Counted from the first letter of the stretch, positions 47,729-56,635 are shown. The stretch is DNA of 64,000 nucleotides from Seohaeicola saemankumensis (GCF_021021435.1 NZ_JAINWI010000004.1:186001-250000), one strand, 5' to 3'. The notes: generated by a model from the letters alone, not told the origin. Numbers and translations: made by a program.

Positions 47729-48190
47729 ATGGGCAAGATGATCAGACGTTTTGGCGAAACACCACGGCAAGACAAAGTCTACAAGCGCAGGCCAGGAGCC
47801 TATGCCATCCTGACAAGGGGAGCCGATTTGCTGCTGACCCATCAGTCGGAACCTTTACCGGAGTTCCAGTTGCCAGGTGGCGGGATTGATCAGGGCGAGT
47901 CGCCTGTGGCCGCCCTACACAGGGAAGTCTACGAAGAAACCGGCTGGAGCATCGCCGCGCCGCGCAGGATAGGGGCGTTCCGGCGGTTCACCTATATGCC
48001 GGAATACGATCTATGGGCTGAAAAGCTGTGTATGATTTATCTCGCCCGCGCAGTCCGCCGCATCGGACCCCCGACCGAAGCCGGTCATATGGCCGTTTGG
48101 ATGCCTCCAAGCCTTGCGGCGCAAAAACTGGGCAATGCCGGAGACCGGCATTTCGTAGCGCTGGCACTTGACCGTTTCTCAAGGGGCTAG
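47729..48190 (+). CDS. Nudix hydrolase
   Basis: 153 aa. Nudix box GGGIDQGESPVAALHREVYEETGW. The family member is not clear; similar proteins cleave (di)nucleoside polyphosphates or act on capped RNA. An ATG 9 bases later is a possible alternative start. Its 3' end overlaps the convergent response-regulator phosphatase gene by 12 bases. Confidence 0.8.
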   Translation: MGKMIRRFGETPRQDKVYKRRPGAYAILTRGADLLLTHQSEPLPEFQLPGGGIDQGESPVAALHREVYEETGWSIAAPRRIGAFRRFTYMPEYDLWAEKLCMIYLARAVRRIGPPTEAGHMAVWMPPSLAAQKLGNAGDRHFVALALDRFSRG

Positions 48191-49471
48191 AACCTTTCCT
48201 TCCTCAAACTCCAGTAGGATTGCCGAGATATCATCCGGAAAATCTTCCCCTTTGGCGTGATCCGTCAAATGCCATATCATCGCCTCAAGCAGTGCGGTGC
48301 CCGACAGATCGCGCAAGCGGTCCAGCATCGCGGCCACACCTTCCGGACCCAATTCTGCATGCTGTGGATCGGGGCATTCAACGACGCCATCCGACAGGAT
48401 CAAAAGCCTGTCCCCTGCTGTCAGAGTGCATTCAAACTCTTCGAATACGGCATCCTGTATCAAGCCGACAGGCAAACCACCCTTCCCCAAAACCTCCTGC
48501 TGGCCATTTCTGCGTTGCACAACGGGATGCGGATGACCTGCCTGCACCATCACTACACGACCGCTGACAAGATCCACATCTGCAAGTAGAAGGGTAAAGT
48601 AGTGCTCTGTCTGCAGCTCTTGCAGAACAAGTTTGTTCAGCATCTCAACGACATGGGCAGGCGGCAAAGCGGCGTAGCTGCCCTCTGCCGTGCGGGACAA
48701 AGCGATGTTATGCTCTGGCGAGGATGACGACAGGTAGCCGGCCAATCGTGCTGTCATCAGTGCTGAACTGATACCGTGACCCGAAACATCCAGTGCGAAC
48801 AGACCGATATGCGCCTCACCCGCGGGATAGAAACCCACCAGATCCCCGCCCACATGCCCCGAGGAACGCAGAAGAAGAGACATGCGCGCATTGCCGAAAT
48901 CTTTGAACCGGTCACGGATAAGCGATTGTTGCAGCTTCTTCGCCTCGATCAAATCGCTATCCAGCGCATCGTAGAGGCCCTGTAACTCTTGCAGCGCGTC
49001 GGCCAGAAGGCGGTTCTTCTCGGTCACCTGCCGCTGCATGTCGATGATCCGCTTTCCGGCACTGATGCGCGCACGCAGTTCGGCGGGATTGACCGGTTTG
49101 GTCAGAAAATCATCCGCGCCGCAATCAAGCCCAAGTGCAACTTCGTCCTTTTCGCTTTTTGATGTCAGAAGGATGAAATAGCCGTAGTCGTCGCGCGGTA
49201 GTTTGCGGAACGCCCGACAGAACCCCAGCCCGTCCATCCCGGGCATCATCCAGTCGCTTAGTACAAGATCGGGCGGATCAATCACGCATGCCCGCAGCGC
49301 GTCCTGTCCGCTGGCGGCTTCGGTCACACGAAAACCCCAACGGTTCAACGAGGCCGCGAGTATCCGCCTTTGAAGACTGCTATCGTCCACAACAAGAACG
49401 TGCAGCGGGGTCGCCGCGGCGTCAGCTAAATCCTGTCGGTTTTCATGTGGAAGTTGCGTCTGACCCGCCAC
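48179..49471 (-). CDS. Response regulator with PP2C (SpoIIE/RsbU-type) phosphatase output
   Basis: 430 aa. An N-terminal receiver domain (LHVLVVDDSSLQRR; phospho-Asp D73 in LVLSDWMMPGMDG; Lys in FLTKPVNPAE) is followed by a coiled-coil linker of about 40 residues and a PP2C domain (GGDLVGFYPAG, LFALDVSGHGISSALMTARL, LLILSDGVVECPD). In partner-switch systems such phosphatases dephosphorylate an anti-anti-sigma factor; none is encoded here. It is divergent from the Hpt gene, a likely phosphodonor. Confidence 0.87.
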   Translation of the reverse strand: MAGQTQLPHENRQDLADAAATPLHVLVVDDSSLQRRILAASLNRWGFRVTEAASGQDALRACVIDPPDLVLSDWMMPGMDGLGFCRAFRKLPRDDYGYFILLTSKSEKDEVALGLDCGADDFLTKPVNPAELRARISAGKRIIDMQRQVTEKNRLLADALQELQGLYDALDSDLIEAKKLQQSLIRDRFKDFGNARMSLLLRSSGHVGGDLVGFYPAGEAHIGLFALDVSGHGISSALMTARLAGYLSSSSPEHNIALSRTAEGSYAALPPAHVVEMLNKLVLQELQTEHYFTLLLADVDLVSGRVVMVQAGHPHPVVQRRNGQQEVLGKGGLPVGLIQDAVFEEFECTLTAGDRLLILSDGVVECPDPQHAELGPEGVAAMLDRLRDLSGTALLEAMIWHLTDHAKGEDFPDDISAILLEFEEGKVLAP

Positions 49472-49531
49472 CTTTGCCCGCCCCTTTCGCGACCTGAAAA
49501 GGCTGTCTAGCCCACAAGGGTTTAACAGATT

Positions 49532-49561
49532 TTGAATGTTAGAATTGTATTCATTTACAAT
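49532..49561 (+). promoter_or_regulatory. Probable hpt promoter with dyad over the -10
   Basis: TTGAAT at 49532-49537, an 18-base spacer, TACAAT at 49556-49561. A perfect inverted repeat ATTGTA (49544-49549) / TACAAT (49556-49561) covers the -10 element and could be an operator. The stretch is unusually AT-rich for the window. Confidence 0.45.
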
Positions 49562-49610
49562 GCTTTAATCGGCTGTGGTCTATGCTGGACCCCGAAGACT
49601 GGAGAAGTCG

Positions 49611-49958
49611 ATGATTGACTGGCAGCGTGTGCGCGATCTGCATGATGAAATCGGTAGCGACGGTTTTGCCGAAGTCGTCGACCTATTTCTTGCGGAAACC
49701 GGACATGTCGTCAGCCGGTTGCACGACAACCCCGATCAAAGCGGGCTGGAAAATGATCTGCACTTTCTGAAAGGCGGTGTTCTGAACCTCGGCTTCACGC
49801 AGGTCGCGGCGCTTTGCCAGCATGGTGAAAGCGTCGCAGCCAAAGGGCAGGCGCTAGATGTCGATATTGCAGAAATCATCCAAGCCTACGAAATCGCACA
49901 AGCGTCTTTTCTGGCTGAACTACCAGGTCAGTTGTCTTGCCATTCCTCAGCGGGGTGA
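49611..49958 (+). CDS. Stand-alone histidine phosphotransfer (Hpt) protein
   Basis: 115 aa from the ATG at 49611, which has GGAGAAG in front. The Hpt motif NDLHFLKGGVLNLGF contains the candidate phospho-His H51. Helical throughout. It is divergent from the response-regulator phosphatase and converges on regA with a 12-base overlap, so both are candidate partners. The source kinase is not known. Confidence 0.82.
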   Translation: MIDWQRVRDLHDEIGSDGFAEVVDLFLAETGHVVSRLHDNPDQSGLENDLHFLKGGVLNLGFTQVAALCQHGESVAAKGQALDVDIAEIIQAYEIAQASFLAELPGQLSCHSSAG

Positions 49959-50498
49959 TCGTTTCGCCAATATCCGTTGAAGCGTCCTGCGGTGCATGTT
50001 CAAGCGGCGGGCTGTCTCGGAAACATTGCGGTCACACAGTTCGTAAACGCGCTGGATGTGTTCCCAGCGGACGCGATCCGCGCTCATCGGGTTTTCGGGC
50101 GGTGGCGGCAATTCTGCTCCGGTTGCCAGAAGCGCATTGGTGATATCGGTCGCATCGGCGGGCTTGCTCAGATAATCTGTCGCGCCGATCTTGACCGCAG
50201 CAACAGCAGTTGCGATCGCACCATAACCGGTTAGCACCACAATCCGGCAGTCAGGACGCTTCTCGCGCAGCACTTCGACCACGTCGAGCCCGTTGCCATC
50301 CTCTAGTCGCAGGTCACACACTGCAAATGCCGGCGGACGGGCTGTCGCGATGGCTTTACCAGCAGCCACCGATCCCGCCATTTCAACCTCGAATCCGCGC
50401 TTTTCCATCGCCTTAGCAAGACGTTTCAGAAAAGCGTCGTCGTCGTCCACCAGAAGAAGTGTTCTGTCTTCCCCGATATCGTTCAGGTCTTCAGCCAC
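49947..50498 (-). CDS. regA: Redox response regulator RegA (PrrA/ActR)
   Basis: Global regulator of photosynthesis, respiration, carbon and nitrogen genes in Rhodobacteraceae. A receiver domain with D62 (FAVCDLRLEDGNG) and VLTGYGAIATAVAA is joined by a proline-rich linker (ELPPPPENP) to a Fis-type HTH (SETARRLNMHRRTLQRILAKR). 183 aa, GTG start. It has its own -10/-35 upstream and lies on the opposite strand to regB. Confidence 0.95.
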   Translation of the reverse strand: MAEDLNDIGEDRTLLLVDDDDAFLKRLAKAMEKRGFEVEMAGSVAAGKAIATARPPAFAVCDLRLEDGNGLDVVEVLREKRPDCRIVVLTGYGAIATAVAAVKIGATDYLSKPADATDITNALLATGAELPPPPENPMSADRVRWEHIQRVYELCDRNVSETARRLNMHRRTLQRILAKRSPR

Positions 50499-50536
50499 AC
50501 GGATTTCCCCCGATCAATAAACGATTGCTTACAGCT

Positions 50537-50563
50537 ATTATAGCGCGTCCCCGCAGGCGTCAA
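50537..50563 (-). promoter_or_regulatory. Probable regA promoter
   Basis: Minus strand: a perfect -10 TATAAT (50542-50537) and TTGACG (50563-50558) at a short 15-base spacing; shifting the -35 by two bases gives 17 with a weaker hexamer. It lies in the 101 bases between senC and regA, so regA need not depend on senC transcription. Confidence 0.5.
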
Positions 50564-50599
50564 ACTGTGCTGCCGCAACCGTGAAGCCCGTGACCTAGA

Positions 50600-51229
50600 T
50601 CAACGTGCCTCCAGAAAGCACTGAATTCTGTCGGCAACGTCATCCGCGCGCAGCGCACGCTGGAAAACCTCGATGAAGCCTTCTTGTGGAAAAACCAGAT
50701 AGCTCATGGTCGAGTGGTCGACGAGATAGTAGTCCTCGTCGCCCACCGCCGGCTCCTGCTTTTGATAGAACGTCCGGTATGCGCGACTTGCAGCACGCAC
50801 CTGTTCCGGTGTGCCTGTCAGACCCAGCATCCTTTCGTGCAGGTTGGCGGTAAAGTCATTGACGACCTCGGGGGTATCACGCTCGGGGTCGACCGAGATA
50901 AAGACCGGTTTTACCATCAAGCCGCGCTCTTCCAGAATGTCGATCGCTTCGGCATTGCGTGCCGTGTCCAGCGGACAGACATCGGGGCAAAATGTATACC
51001 CGAAATAGATCAGACTCGGCTGGTCGATCACATCGGCATCTGTCACCGTTGCCCCTGTCTCGTCGATCAGTGTGAACGGACCGCCAATCTGCGACGCTCC
51101 GCCCGCTATCGCGGTCGAGCGGCATTGGGCGTATTTGTCGGGTGTCCCTGCAAATTGTGTATAGGCGAAAATCCCACCTGTTATGGCCAACACAAATACG
51201 GCGGCTGCAATAGCATAGACACGAAGCAT
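50600..51229 (-). CDS. senC: SCO1/SenC/PrrC copper chaperone-like protein
   Basis: Membrane-anchored thioredoxin-fold protein that helps build the Cu(A) centre of cytochrome c oxidase. An N-terminal anchor segment is followed by the copper site: C81 and C85 in YFGYTFCPDVCPL and H172 in LVDHSTMSYL; 209 aa. Its place between regB and regA is conserved in this family, and it is linked to redox sensing by RegB. Confidence 0.93.
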   Translation of the reverse strand: MLRVYAIAAAVFVLAITGGIFAYTQFAGTPDKYAQCRSTAIAGGASQIGGPFTLIDETGATVTDADVIDQPSLIYFGYTFCPDVCPLDTARNAEAIDILEERGLMVKPVFISVDPERDTPEVVNDFTANLHERMLGLTGTPEQVRAASRAYRTFYQKQEPAVGDEDYYLVDHSTMSYLVFPQEGFIEVFQRALRADDVADRIQCFLEAR

Positions 51230-51325
51230 GGCATTCTCCTTTTTCCGGACAGGACTGGCTTTTCATCCGGTCGAGGCTCATATTTACGACTTGGGCCGGA
51301 CATGCAACGGGACGAAGGCGCGCAG

Positions 51326-52723
51326 ATGACCGATATGGAACTTGGCGTTCTCAAGGGCCGCGAGCGCGGGAACTGGGTGCGCCTGCGCACAATTATCCTT
51401 TTGCGCTGGGGCGCGGTCTGCGGGCAGCTCATTGCGCTGTTTGTAGCGCAGCAAGCTTACAGCCTGCAAATCCAGATGGGTTTGTGCCTTTTGGTGGTCA
51501 GCGTGTCCGTGATGGGCAACCTGATCGCCATGTTCATTTTCCCCGAAAATAAGCGCCTGTCCGAGACAGAAAATTTGCTTATGGTCCTGTTTGATCTGCT
51601 GCAACTTTCTCTGTTGTTGTATCTGACCGGCGGCCTGCATAACCCGTTTTACATCCTGATCCTTGGACCGGTCACGGTGTCGGCGTTGGTTCTGACCCTG
51701 CGATCCACGGTTTTTTTGGGTATCACAGCGATCCTTGCCGTAACCCTGCTGGCAGAGTTCCATCTACCCTTGCTGACAGAGCAGGGTTTTTTGCTGCGCG
51801 TCCCTGACATCTTTGTGTTCGGAAACTGGGTTGCGATCACAATTGCGGTCGTTTTCCTCAGCATCTATTCGCGGCGTGTGACACAGGAAATGCATTCGAT
51901 GTCGGATGCTTTGCAGGCAACGCAGATGGCTTTGGCGCGCGAGCAGAAGCTGACCGATCTGGGTGGTGTGGTGGCCGCAGCGGCGCATGAACTGGGAACG
52001 CCTCTGGCGACGATCAAACTGACCAGTGCCGAGTTGATCGAAGAGCTGAACGCGTTTCCCGAACTTCAGGATGATGCCAAGTTGATCCGTGATCAGGCCA
52101 ATCGCTGCCGCGATATCCTGCAATCCATGGGTCGCGCAGGCAAGGATGACTTGATGCTGCGTCAAGCCCCCTTGGGCACTGTGATCCGTGAGGCTGCGGC
52201 GCCTCATCTTAACCGTGGCAAGGAGATACATTTCAAGGATGGTCAAAGCGTCGAAGACGGCCAGAACCAGCCACTTGTACTACGTCGGCCTGATCTTGTG
52301 CACGGGCTCAGGAACCTGCTGCAAAACGGTGTCGATTTTGCCCGCGCGAATGTCTGGGTCGAGACGACTTGGGACGATGATACCGTTTCGGTTCGGATCA
52401 TGGATGATGGTTTGGGATATCCTTCAAATATCATGGGGCGGATCGGAGATCCGTTCATGCGCTTGCGACGGAGCGGTCAGGATCGTGCCCAGCGCCCCGG
52501 ATACGAGGGTATGGGCCTTGGACTGTTTATCGCCAAGACTTTGCTGGAACGGTCCGGTGCCGAGTTGAGTTTTGCGAACGGGCGCGATCCCTATCTTGCC
52601 ACCACAGAGCAACCGCAGAAATGCGGCGCTATTGTCGAGGTGGTCTGGCCACGCGCCAAGATCGACGCACAGAATGCTGCGAATTCCGTGCCGATGCGAA
52701 AAAACAAACGCTTGGAAATTTGA
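51326..52723 (+). CDS. regB: Redox sensor histidine kinase RegB (PrrB/ActS)
   Basis: 465 aa from the ATG at 51326, which has GAAGG at good spacing; 51302 would add 8 residues. Six membrane segments fill the first 185 residues. The quinone-linked heptad GGLHNPF lies at 102-108, the phospho-accepting H221 in AAAAHELGTPLA and the redox-active C261 in RDQANRCRDIL, matching Rhodobacter RegB with a 4-residue shift. The ATPase motifs HGLRNLLQNGV and GYEGMGLGLFIAK follow. Divergent from senC. Confidence 0.95.
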   Translation: MTDMELGVLKGRERGNWVRLRTIILLRWGAVCGQLIALFVAQQAYSLQIQMGLCLLVVSVSVMGNLIAMFIFPENKRLSETENLLMVLFDLLQLSLLLYLTGGLHNPFYILILGPVTVSALVLTLRSTVFLGITAILAVTLLAEFHLPLLTEQGFLLRVPDIFVFGNWVAITIAVVFLSIYSRRVTQEMHSMSDALQATQMALAREQKLTDLGGVVAAAAHELGTPLATIKLTSAELIEELNAFPELQDDAKLIRDQANRCRDILQSMGRAGKDDLMLRQAPLGTVIREAAAPHLNRGKEIHFKDGQSVEDGQNQPLVLRRPDLVHGLRNLLQNGVDFARANVWVETTWDDDTVSVRIMDDGLGYPSNIMGRIGDPFMRLRRSGQDRAQRPGYEGMGLGLFIAKTLLERSGAELSFANGRDPYLATTEQPQKCGAIVEVVWPRAKIDAQNAANSVPMRKNKRLEI

Positions 52724-52779
52724 GACTGCGCCGCTTGCCGGTGGCCATCGACATGATCACGCCTGCTCCGCGATTATCG

Positions 52780-52795
52780 TTAACCGGTCTTTAAC
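52780..52795 (+). promoter_or_regulatory. CtrA binding box upstream of the DivL-like gene
   Basis: TTAA at 52780-52783, seven bases, TTAAC at 52791-52795: a perfect TTAA-N7-TTAA CtrA box, 47 bases before the ATG. CtrA is the cell-cycle/motility master regulator of alphaproteobacteria. A match this exact is unlikely by chance in one short intergenic region of a GC-rich genome. Confidence 0.7.
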
Positions 52796-52842
52796 AGTTT
52801 CGCCTTCAAGCTGCCTCGCGCGCTGTTTTCGGGGGATATGCA

Positions 52843-54426
52843 ATGGGCCTGTTGGACCAGCCACAGAATGTAATGGCTGTTGTTGCTGGATTGTTGTCAG
52901 GCGTTCTGCTGTTGGCGCTTCTGGTCACGGTGGACTGGCGCAGGCAGAAGGTATCGCCTGACAAACCAACCGAACACTGGCCCGCCGACGCCGCGTGCAA
53001 CATCGCCTTTCTTTTCAAGGACCGCGTCCTGATTGAAATGACCGACGGCGCTTCCGAGGTTTTTGAAGATACCAGCGACACTGAAACACCCGATGGTGTT
53101 GGTCTGGATGACTGGGATCGCGTCAGGAACGCCCTCTCGCAAAGGTTTGCCGCGCTACCTGAATCCCCGTTGTGGCAGGATGGCAGCGGACAGGTCAATT
53201 TGCCCGCACATCATCCCGATGATGGTGCGCTGCTGGTGCTGGACTGGTGGGACAACCACGCAAGACTGTCGTTGATAGAACCCGCACCAGAATCGTTCAT
53301 TCCCGAAAAGGATGAGGCAGGATGGTTGCGGCAAGCCGTGACGGGCGCGCCCTATCCGATCTGGCAATCCGACTACAGCGGTAAGGTGCAATGGGCCAAC
53401 ACAGCCTATAAGGCCCTTGTCGAGCGTTTCTCGGGCGGACTGCCAGAGGGATCGTCAGACAAGCCATTGTTCGATCCGCCATTCGAAACGGAAAATGCCA
53501 CCTCATCCTGCAGGGTCTCCATTACACCTGACGGATCGGTTCAGCCCTACTGGTTCGATATTCGTTCGATACGACTTGAATCGGGCTGGATGAACTATGC
53601 GACAGACGTAAATGCTGTCGTTAATGCCGAGATAGCACAGCGCAACTTTGTGCAAACGCTCACAAAGACCTTCGCTCAACTATCCATCGGGCTGGCGATT
53701 TTCGATCGTAAACGCCAGTTGGCCCTGTTCAACCCGGCATTGATCGACCTGACCTACCTCAGTGCCGAATTCCTTAGCTCGCGGCCCAATCTGCTGTCCT
53801 TTTTCGACCAGTTGCGCGACCGGCGGATGATGCCTGAACCCAAGAACTACAGGTCCTGGCGCGACCAGATTACCGATCTGGTGGCGGCGGCTGATAATGA
53901 CCAGTACAGCGAGACATGGACCCTCCCCTCTGGTCTGACATATCGGATCAGTGGCAGGCCCCATCCCGACGGCGCGGTGGCGTTTCTGTTCGAGGATATC
54001 AGCGCAGAGATTTCACTGACCCGGCGGTTCCGCTCGAATCTGGAATTAGCGCAATCCGCACTTAACACGCTTGAACAATCGATCGCGGTCTTTTCGTCAT
54101 CGGGCGTTCTGGCTTTCTCGAATACAGCCTACTGCACCATGTGGGGCTTGGACGCGGAGGCCGGATTTGCCGATATCTCGGTCATGGATGCCTCGCGACA
54201 CTGGCAAGCCGCCAGCAAGCCTACTCCGGTTTGGGGTGACTTGCGTGATTTTGTCGTCCAGTTCGGCGAGCGGACAAGTTGGGATGCCGATGTATTGTTA
54301 CGGGACGGGCGCACCATCACATGTCAGGTGACACCGATGGCGGGCGGCGCAACGCTGGTTCTGTTCGCGCCGAAAGACCAGTGTCCGGTGCCCGTATTGG
54401 ACGCCGTTTTGCACAGTTCCGCATAG
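52843..54426 (+). CDS. divL: DivL-like PAS-domain protein lacking a kinase domain
   Basis: 527 aa. One N-terminal membrane segment (about 11-30), a variable region, then three PAS-like domains (about 160-260, 275-395 and 405-515), with text such as AQLSIGLAIFDRKRQLALFNPAL and TLEQSIAVFSSSGVLAFSNTAY. The chain ends after the third PAS-like part; there is no H-box region or HATPase domain. The order with tsaE, a sugar kinase, murU, addB, addA and trxA follows the divL neighbourhood as I recall it in Caulobacter, and the CtrA box supports DivL. Caulobacter DivL is a longer pseudokinase-type protein. Confidence 0.75.
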   Translation: MGLLDQPQNVMAVVAGLLSGVLLLALLVTVDWRRQKVSPDKPTEHWPADAACNIAFLFKDRVLIEMTDGASEVFEDTSDTETPDGVGLDDWDRVRNALSQRFAALPESPLWQDGSGQVNLPAHHPDDGALLVLDWWDNHARLSLIEPAPESFIPEKDEAGWLRQAVTGAPYPIWQSDYSGKVQWANTAYKALVERFSGGLPEGSSDKPLFDPPFETENATSSCRVSITPDGSVQPYWFDIRSIRLESGWMNYATDVNAVVNAEIAQRNFVQTLTKTFAQLSIGLAIFDRKRQLALFNPALIDLTYLSAEFLSSRPNLLSFFDQLRDRRMMPEPKNYRSWRDQITDLVAAADNDQYSETWTLPSGLTYRISGRPHPDGAVAFLFEDISAEISLTRRFRSNLELAQSALNTLEQSIAVFSSSGVLAFSNTAYCTMWGLDAEAGFADISVMDASRHWQAASKPTPVWGDLRDFVVQFGERTSWDADVLLRDGRTITCQVTPMAGGATLVLFAPKDQCPVPVLDAVLHSSA

Positions 54427-54478
54427 CCATTTGCAGTATCGCTCTTGCAGGCGATTCTGGTCGGGTTAGTCTGGGCCA

Positions 54479-54955
54479 ATGTCGCAGCACCTTCTCAAGT
54501 TCACCCTGACCTCACCTGACCAGACCGCCGCTCTTGCCGCGCGGCTTGGGATGCTTTTGCATGACGGTGATACACTGCTGCTGGAGGGGCCGATCGGCGC
54601 TGGAAAAACGCATTTCGCGCGCAGCCTGATCCAGTCGCGCATGGAGGTGGTTGAGGATGTGCCCTCCCCGACTTTCACGCTTGTGCAGACCTATGACCTG
54701 CCCGACACAGAGATCTGGCATGCCGACCTTTATCGTCTTTCAGGTCCGCAAGAGGTTGGCGAGCTTGGCCTGTCGGACGCGTTCGACACCGCAATCTGCC
54801 TTGTCGAATGGCCGGATCGTCTGGGCGCGCTGAAACCGGCGAAGGCGCTGACCTTGACGCTGTCGCAAGGCGAAACCAATGACATGCGCGAGTTGATATT
54901 GACTTGGGATGCGCCGTCATGGGACGCCCGCCTGAAAGGACTATCACATGACTGA
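54479..54955 (+). CDS. tsaE: tRNA threonylcarbamoyladenosine biosynthesis ATPase TsaE
   Basis: Part of the TsaBCDE system that makes t6A37 in tRNA. P-loop LLLEGPIGAGKTHFARSL, then SPTFTLVQTYD and the WHADLYRL motif; 158 aa. Its end overlaps the next gene by 8 bases. Confidence 0.95.
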   Translation: MSQHLLKFTLTSPDQTAALAARLGMLLHDGDTLLLEGPIGAGKTHFARSLIQSRMEVVEDVPSPTFTLVQTYDLPDTEIWHADLYRLSGPQEVGELGLSDAFDTAICLVEWPDRLGALKPAKALTLTLSQGETNDMRELILTWDAPSWDARLKGLSHD

Positions 54956-55967
54956 TCGCTCTACTCTTGCTGATCAATTCATTGCGCGAACCGATTGGTC
55001 AGGGTCTGTCCGTAAACCACTTGCGGGGGATGCCTCGAACCGGCGGTATGAGCGGTTACATCTGCAGGGGCAAAGCGCCGTCCTGATGGATGCGCCTCGT
55101 GAAAAAGGCGAGGATATCAGGCCTTTCGTCCATATTGCGCGGTTTCTATGTGATCTGGGTCTCAGCGCGCCCCGCATTCTGGCAGAGGATGATGTGCACG
55201 GGTTTCTGCTTCTGGAAGATCTTGGCGACGACCTTTTTGCTCGCGTGATCTCGCGTGATCCTGCTTTGGAATACCCGCTTTACGAAGCAGCGACCGATGC
55301 GCTGGTGCACCTGCACCGCGCGCCCCCGCCTCAGGGTCTGGCTGCCTATGATCCTGTTGTGATGCTGGAAATGGCCGCCCTTGCGTGGAAGTGGTATCTT
55401 GCGGGGTCAAAGCCTGCGGATGGTGCATCCGAACAAGCCTTTCGCGCGGCCTTCGGTCCGGTTTTACACCAACATGCCAGTGAGACCTCGGTTCTCATCC
55501 AACGCGACTATCATGCCGAAAACCTGATCTGGTTGCCGGACAGGATAGGACCAGCCCGCGTTGGCCTGCTGGATTTTCAGGATGCGATGGCGGGTCACCC
55601 CGCCTACGATCTGGTGTCCGTTCTTCAAGACGCCCGCCGCGATGTGCCGTCCGAGGTCGAAGCTGCCATGATTGGGCGCTATGTCGCGGCAACGGGGCAG
55701 GATGAGCCAATATTCCGCGCCGCTTATGCGGTCTTGGGTGTGCAGCGCAATCTACGTATTCTTGGTGTATTCGGCAGGCTTTGCATCATGGGTGGCAAAC
55801 CCCATTACATCGACCTTATCCCGCGGGTCTGGGGCCTATTGCTGCGGGATCTGGAACATCCCGCGCTTTTATCTGTCGCGGACCTGATCCGTGACGCGCT
55901 TCCTGCACCCAGCGACGACATCCTGAAAGGTCTCAAGGACAGATGTGCGACGATCCCCATGCCGTAA
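54948..55967 (+). CDS. amgK: Cell-wall recycling sugar kinase AmgK
   Basis: Aminoglycoside-phosphotransferase fold, 339 aa; GDASNRRYERL near the start, LQRDYHAENLIWLP (catalytic loop) and LLDFQDAMAGHPAYDLVSVL (metal-binding) are clear. Next to murU, such kinases phosphorylate N-acetylmuramic acid and GlcNAc at C1, allowing direct return to UDP-MurNAc and giving intrinsic fosfomycin tolerance. Overlaps tsaE by 8 bases and murU by 25. Confidence 0.87.
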   Translation: MTDRSTLADQFIARTDWSGSVRKPLAGDASNRRYERLHLQGQSAVLMDAPREKGEDIRPFVHIARFLCDLGLSAPRILAEDDVHGFLLLEDLGDDLFARVISRDPALEYPLYEAATDALVHLHRAPPPQGLAAYDPVVMLEMAALAWKWYLAGSKPADGASEQAFRAAFGPVLHQHASETSVLIQRDYHAENLIWLPDRIGPARVGLLDFQDAMAGHPAYDLVSVLQDARRDVPSEVEAAMIGRYVAATGQDEPIFRAAYAVLGVQRNLRILGVFGRLCIMGGKPHYIDLIPRVWGLLLRDLEHPALLSVADLIRDALPAPSDDILKGLKDRCATIPMP

Positions 55968-56635
55968 TGCTGTTTGCCGCCGGTTTCGGCACCCGTATGG
56001 GTGCCCTGACCGCAGACAGGCCCAAACCTTTGATCCGCGTTGCGGGGCGGCCATTGATTGATCATGCTTTGGACTTGGTGACCGATGCAGGTCTGCCGCA
56101 AAAAGTGGCTAATCTTCACTACAAGGCGGAGATGCTGGTTGCACATCTGGACGGCAAGGGCGTGCAGACATCGATCGAGGAACCGGACATACTGGAAACC
56201 GGCGGCGGTCTTCGCCATGCGCTACCCTTACTTGGCAGCCGACCAGTGTTTACCATGAACACGGATGCTGTCTGGGATGGGCCAAATCCACTGACCTTGG
56301 CAAAGAACGTATGGAACCCGCAAGAGATGGACGGCCTTCTGGTTTGTATCCGGCCCGACAAAGCCGTGGGGCATACAGGAAAGGGTGATTTTCTGCTGGC
56401 TGACGACGGTCGCTTGACCCGCGGACGGGGCTTGATCTATGGCGGCGTGCAAATCATCAAGACTGACGGGCTGGGGTCGATTGCACAGTCAGCATTCTCT
56501 TTGAATATCCTGTGGGACCGGATGTTGGAGAAGAGGCGCCTTTTCGGGCTGTGCTATCCGGGAAGATGGTGCGACGTCGGGCGACCGGAAGGTATCACCT
56601 TGGCCGAGCAGATGATCGGATACCCGCATGTTTGA
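55943..56635 (+). CDS. murU: MurNAc-1-phosphate uridylyltransferase MurU
   Basis: Nucleotidyltransferase of the NTP_transferase type, 230 aa, with FAAGFGTRMGALTADRPKPLIRVAGRPL and late GRWCDVGRPEGITLAEQM. Together with the upstream kinase it makes UDP-MurNAc from recycled MurNAc. Overlaps addB by 8 bases. MupP, the phosphatase step of this route, is not in the window. Confidence 0.85.
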   Translation: MCDDPHAVMLFAAGFGTRMGALTADRPKPLIRVAGRPLIDHALDLVTDAGLPQKVANLHYKAEMLVAHLDGKGVQTSIEEPDILETGGGLRHALPLLGSRPVFTMNTDAVWDGPNPLTLAKNVWNPQEMDGLLVCIRPDKAVGHTGKGDFLLADDGRLTRGRGLIYGGVQIIKTDGLGSIAQSAFSLNILWDRMLEKRRLFGLCYPGRWCDVGRPEGITLAEQMIGYPHV

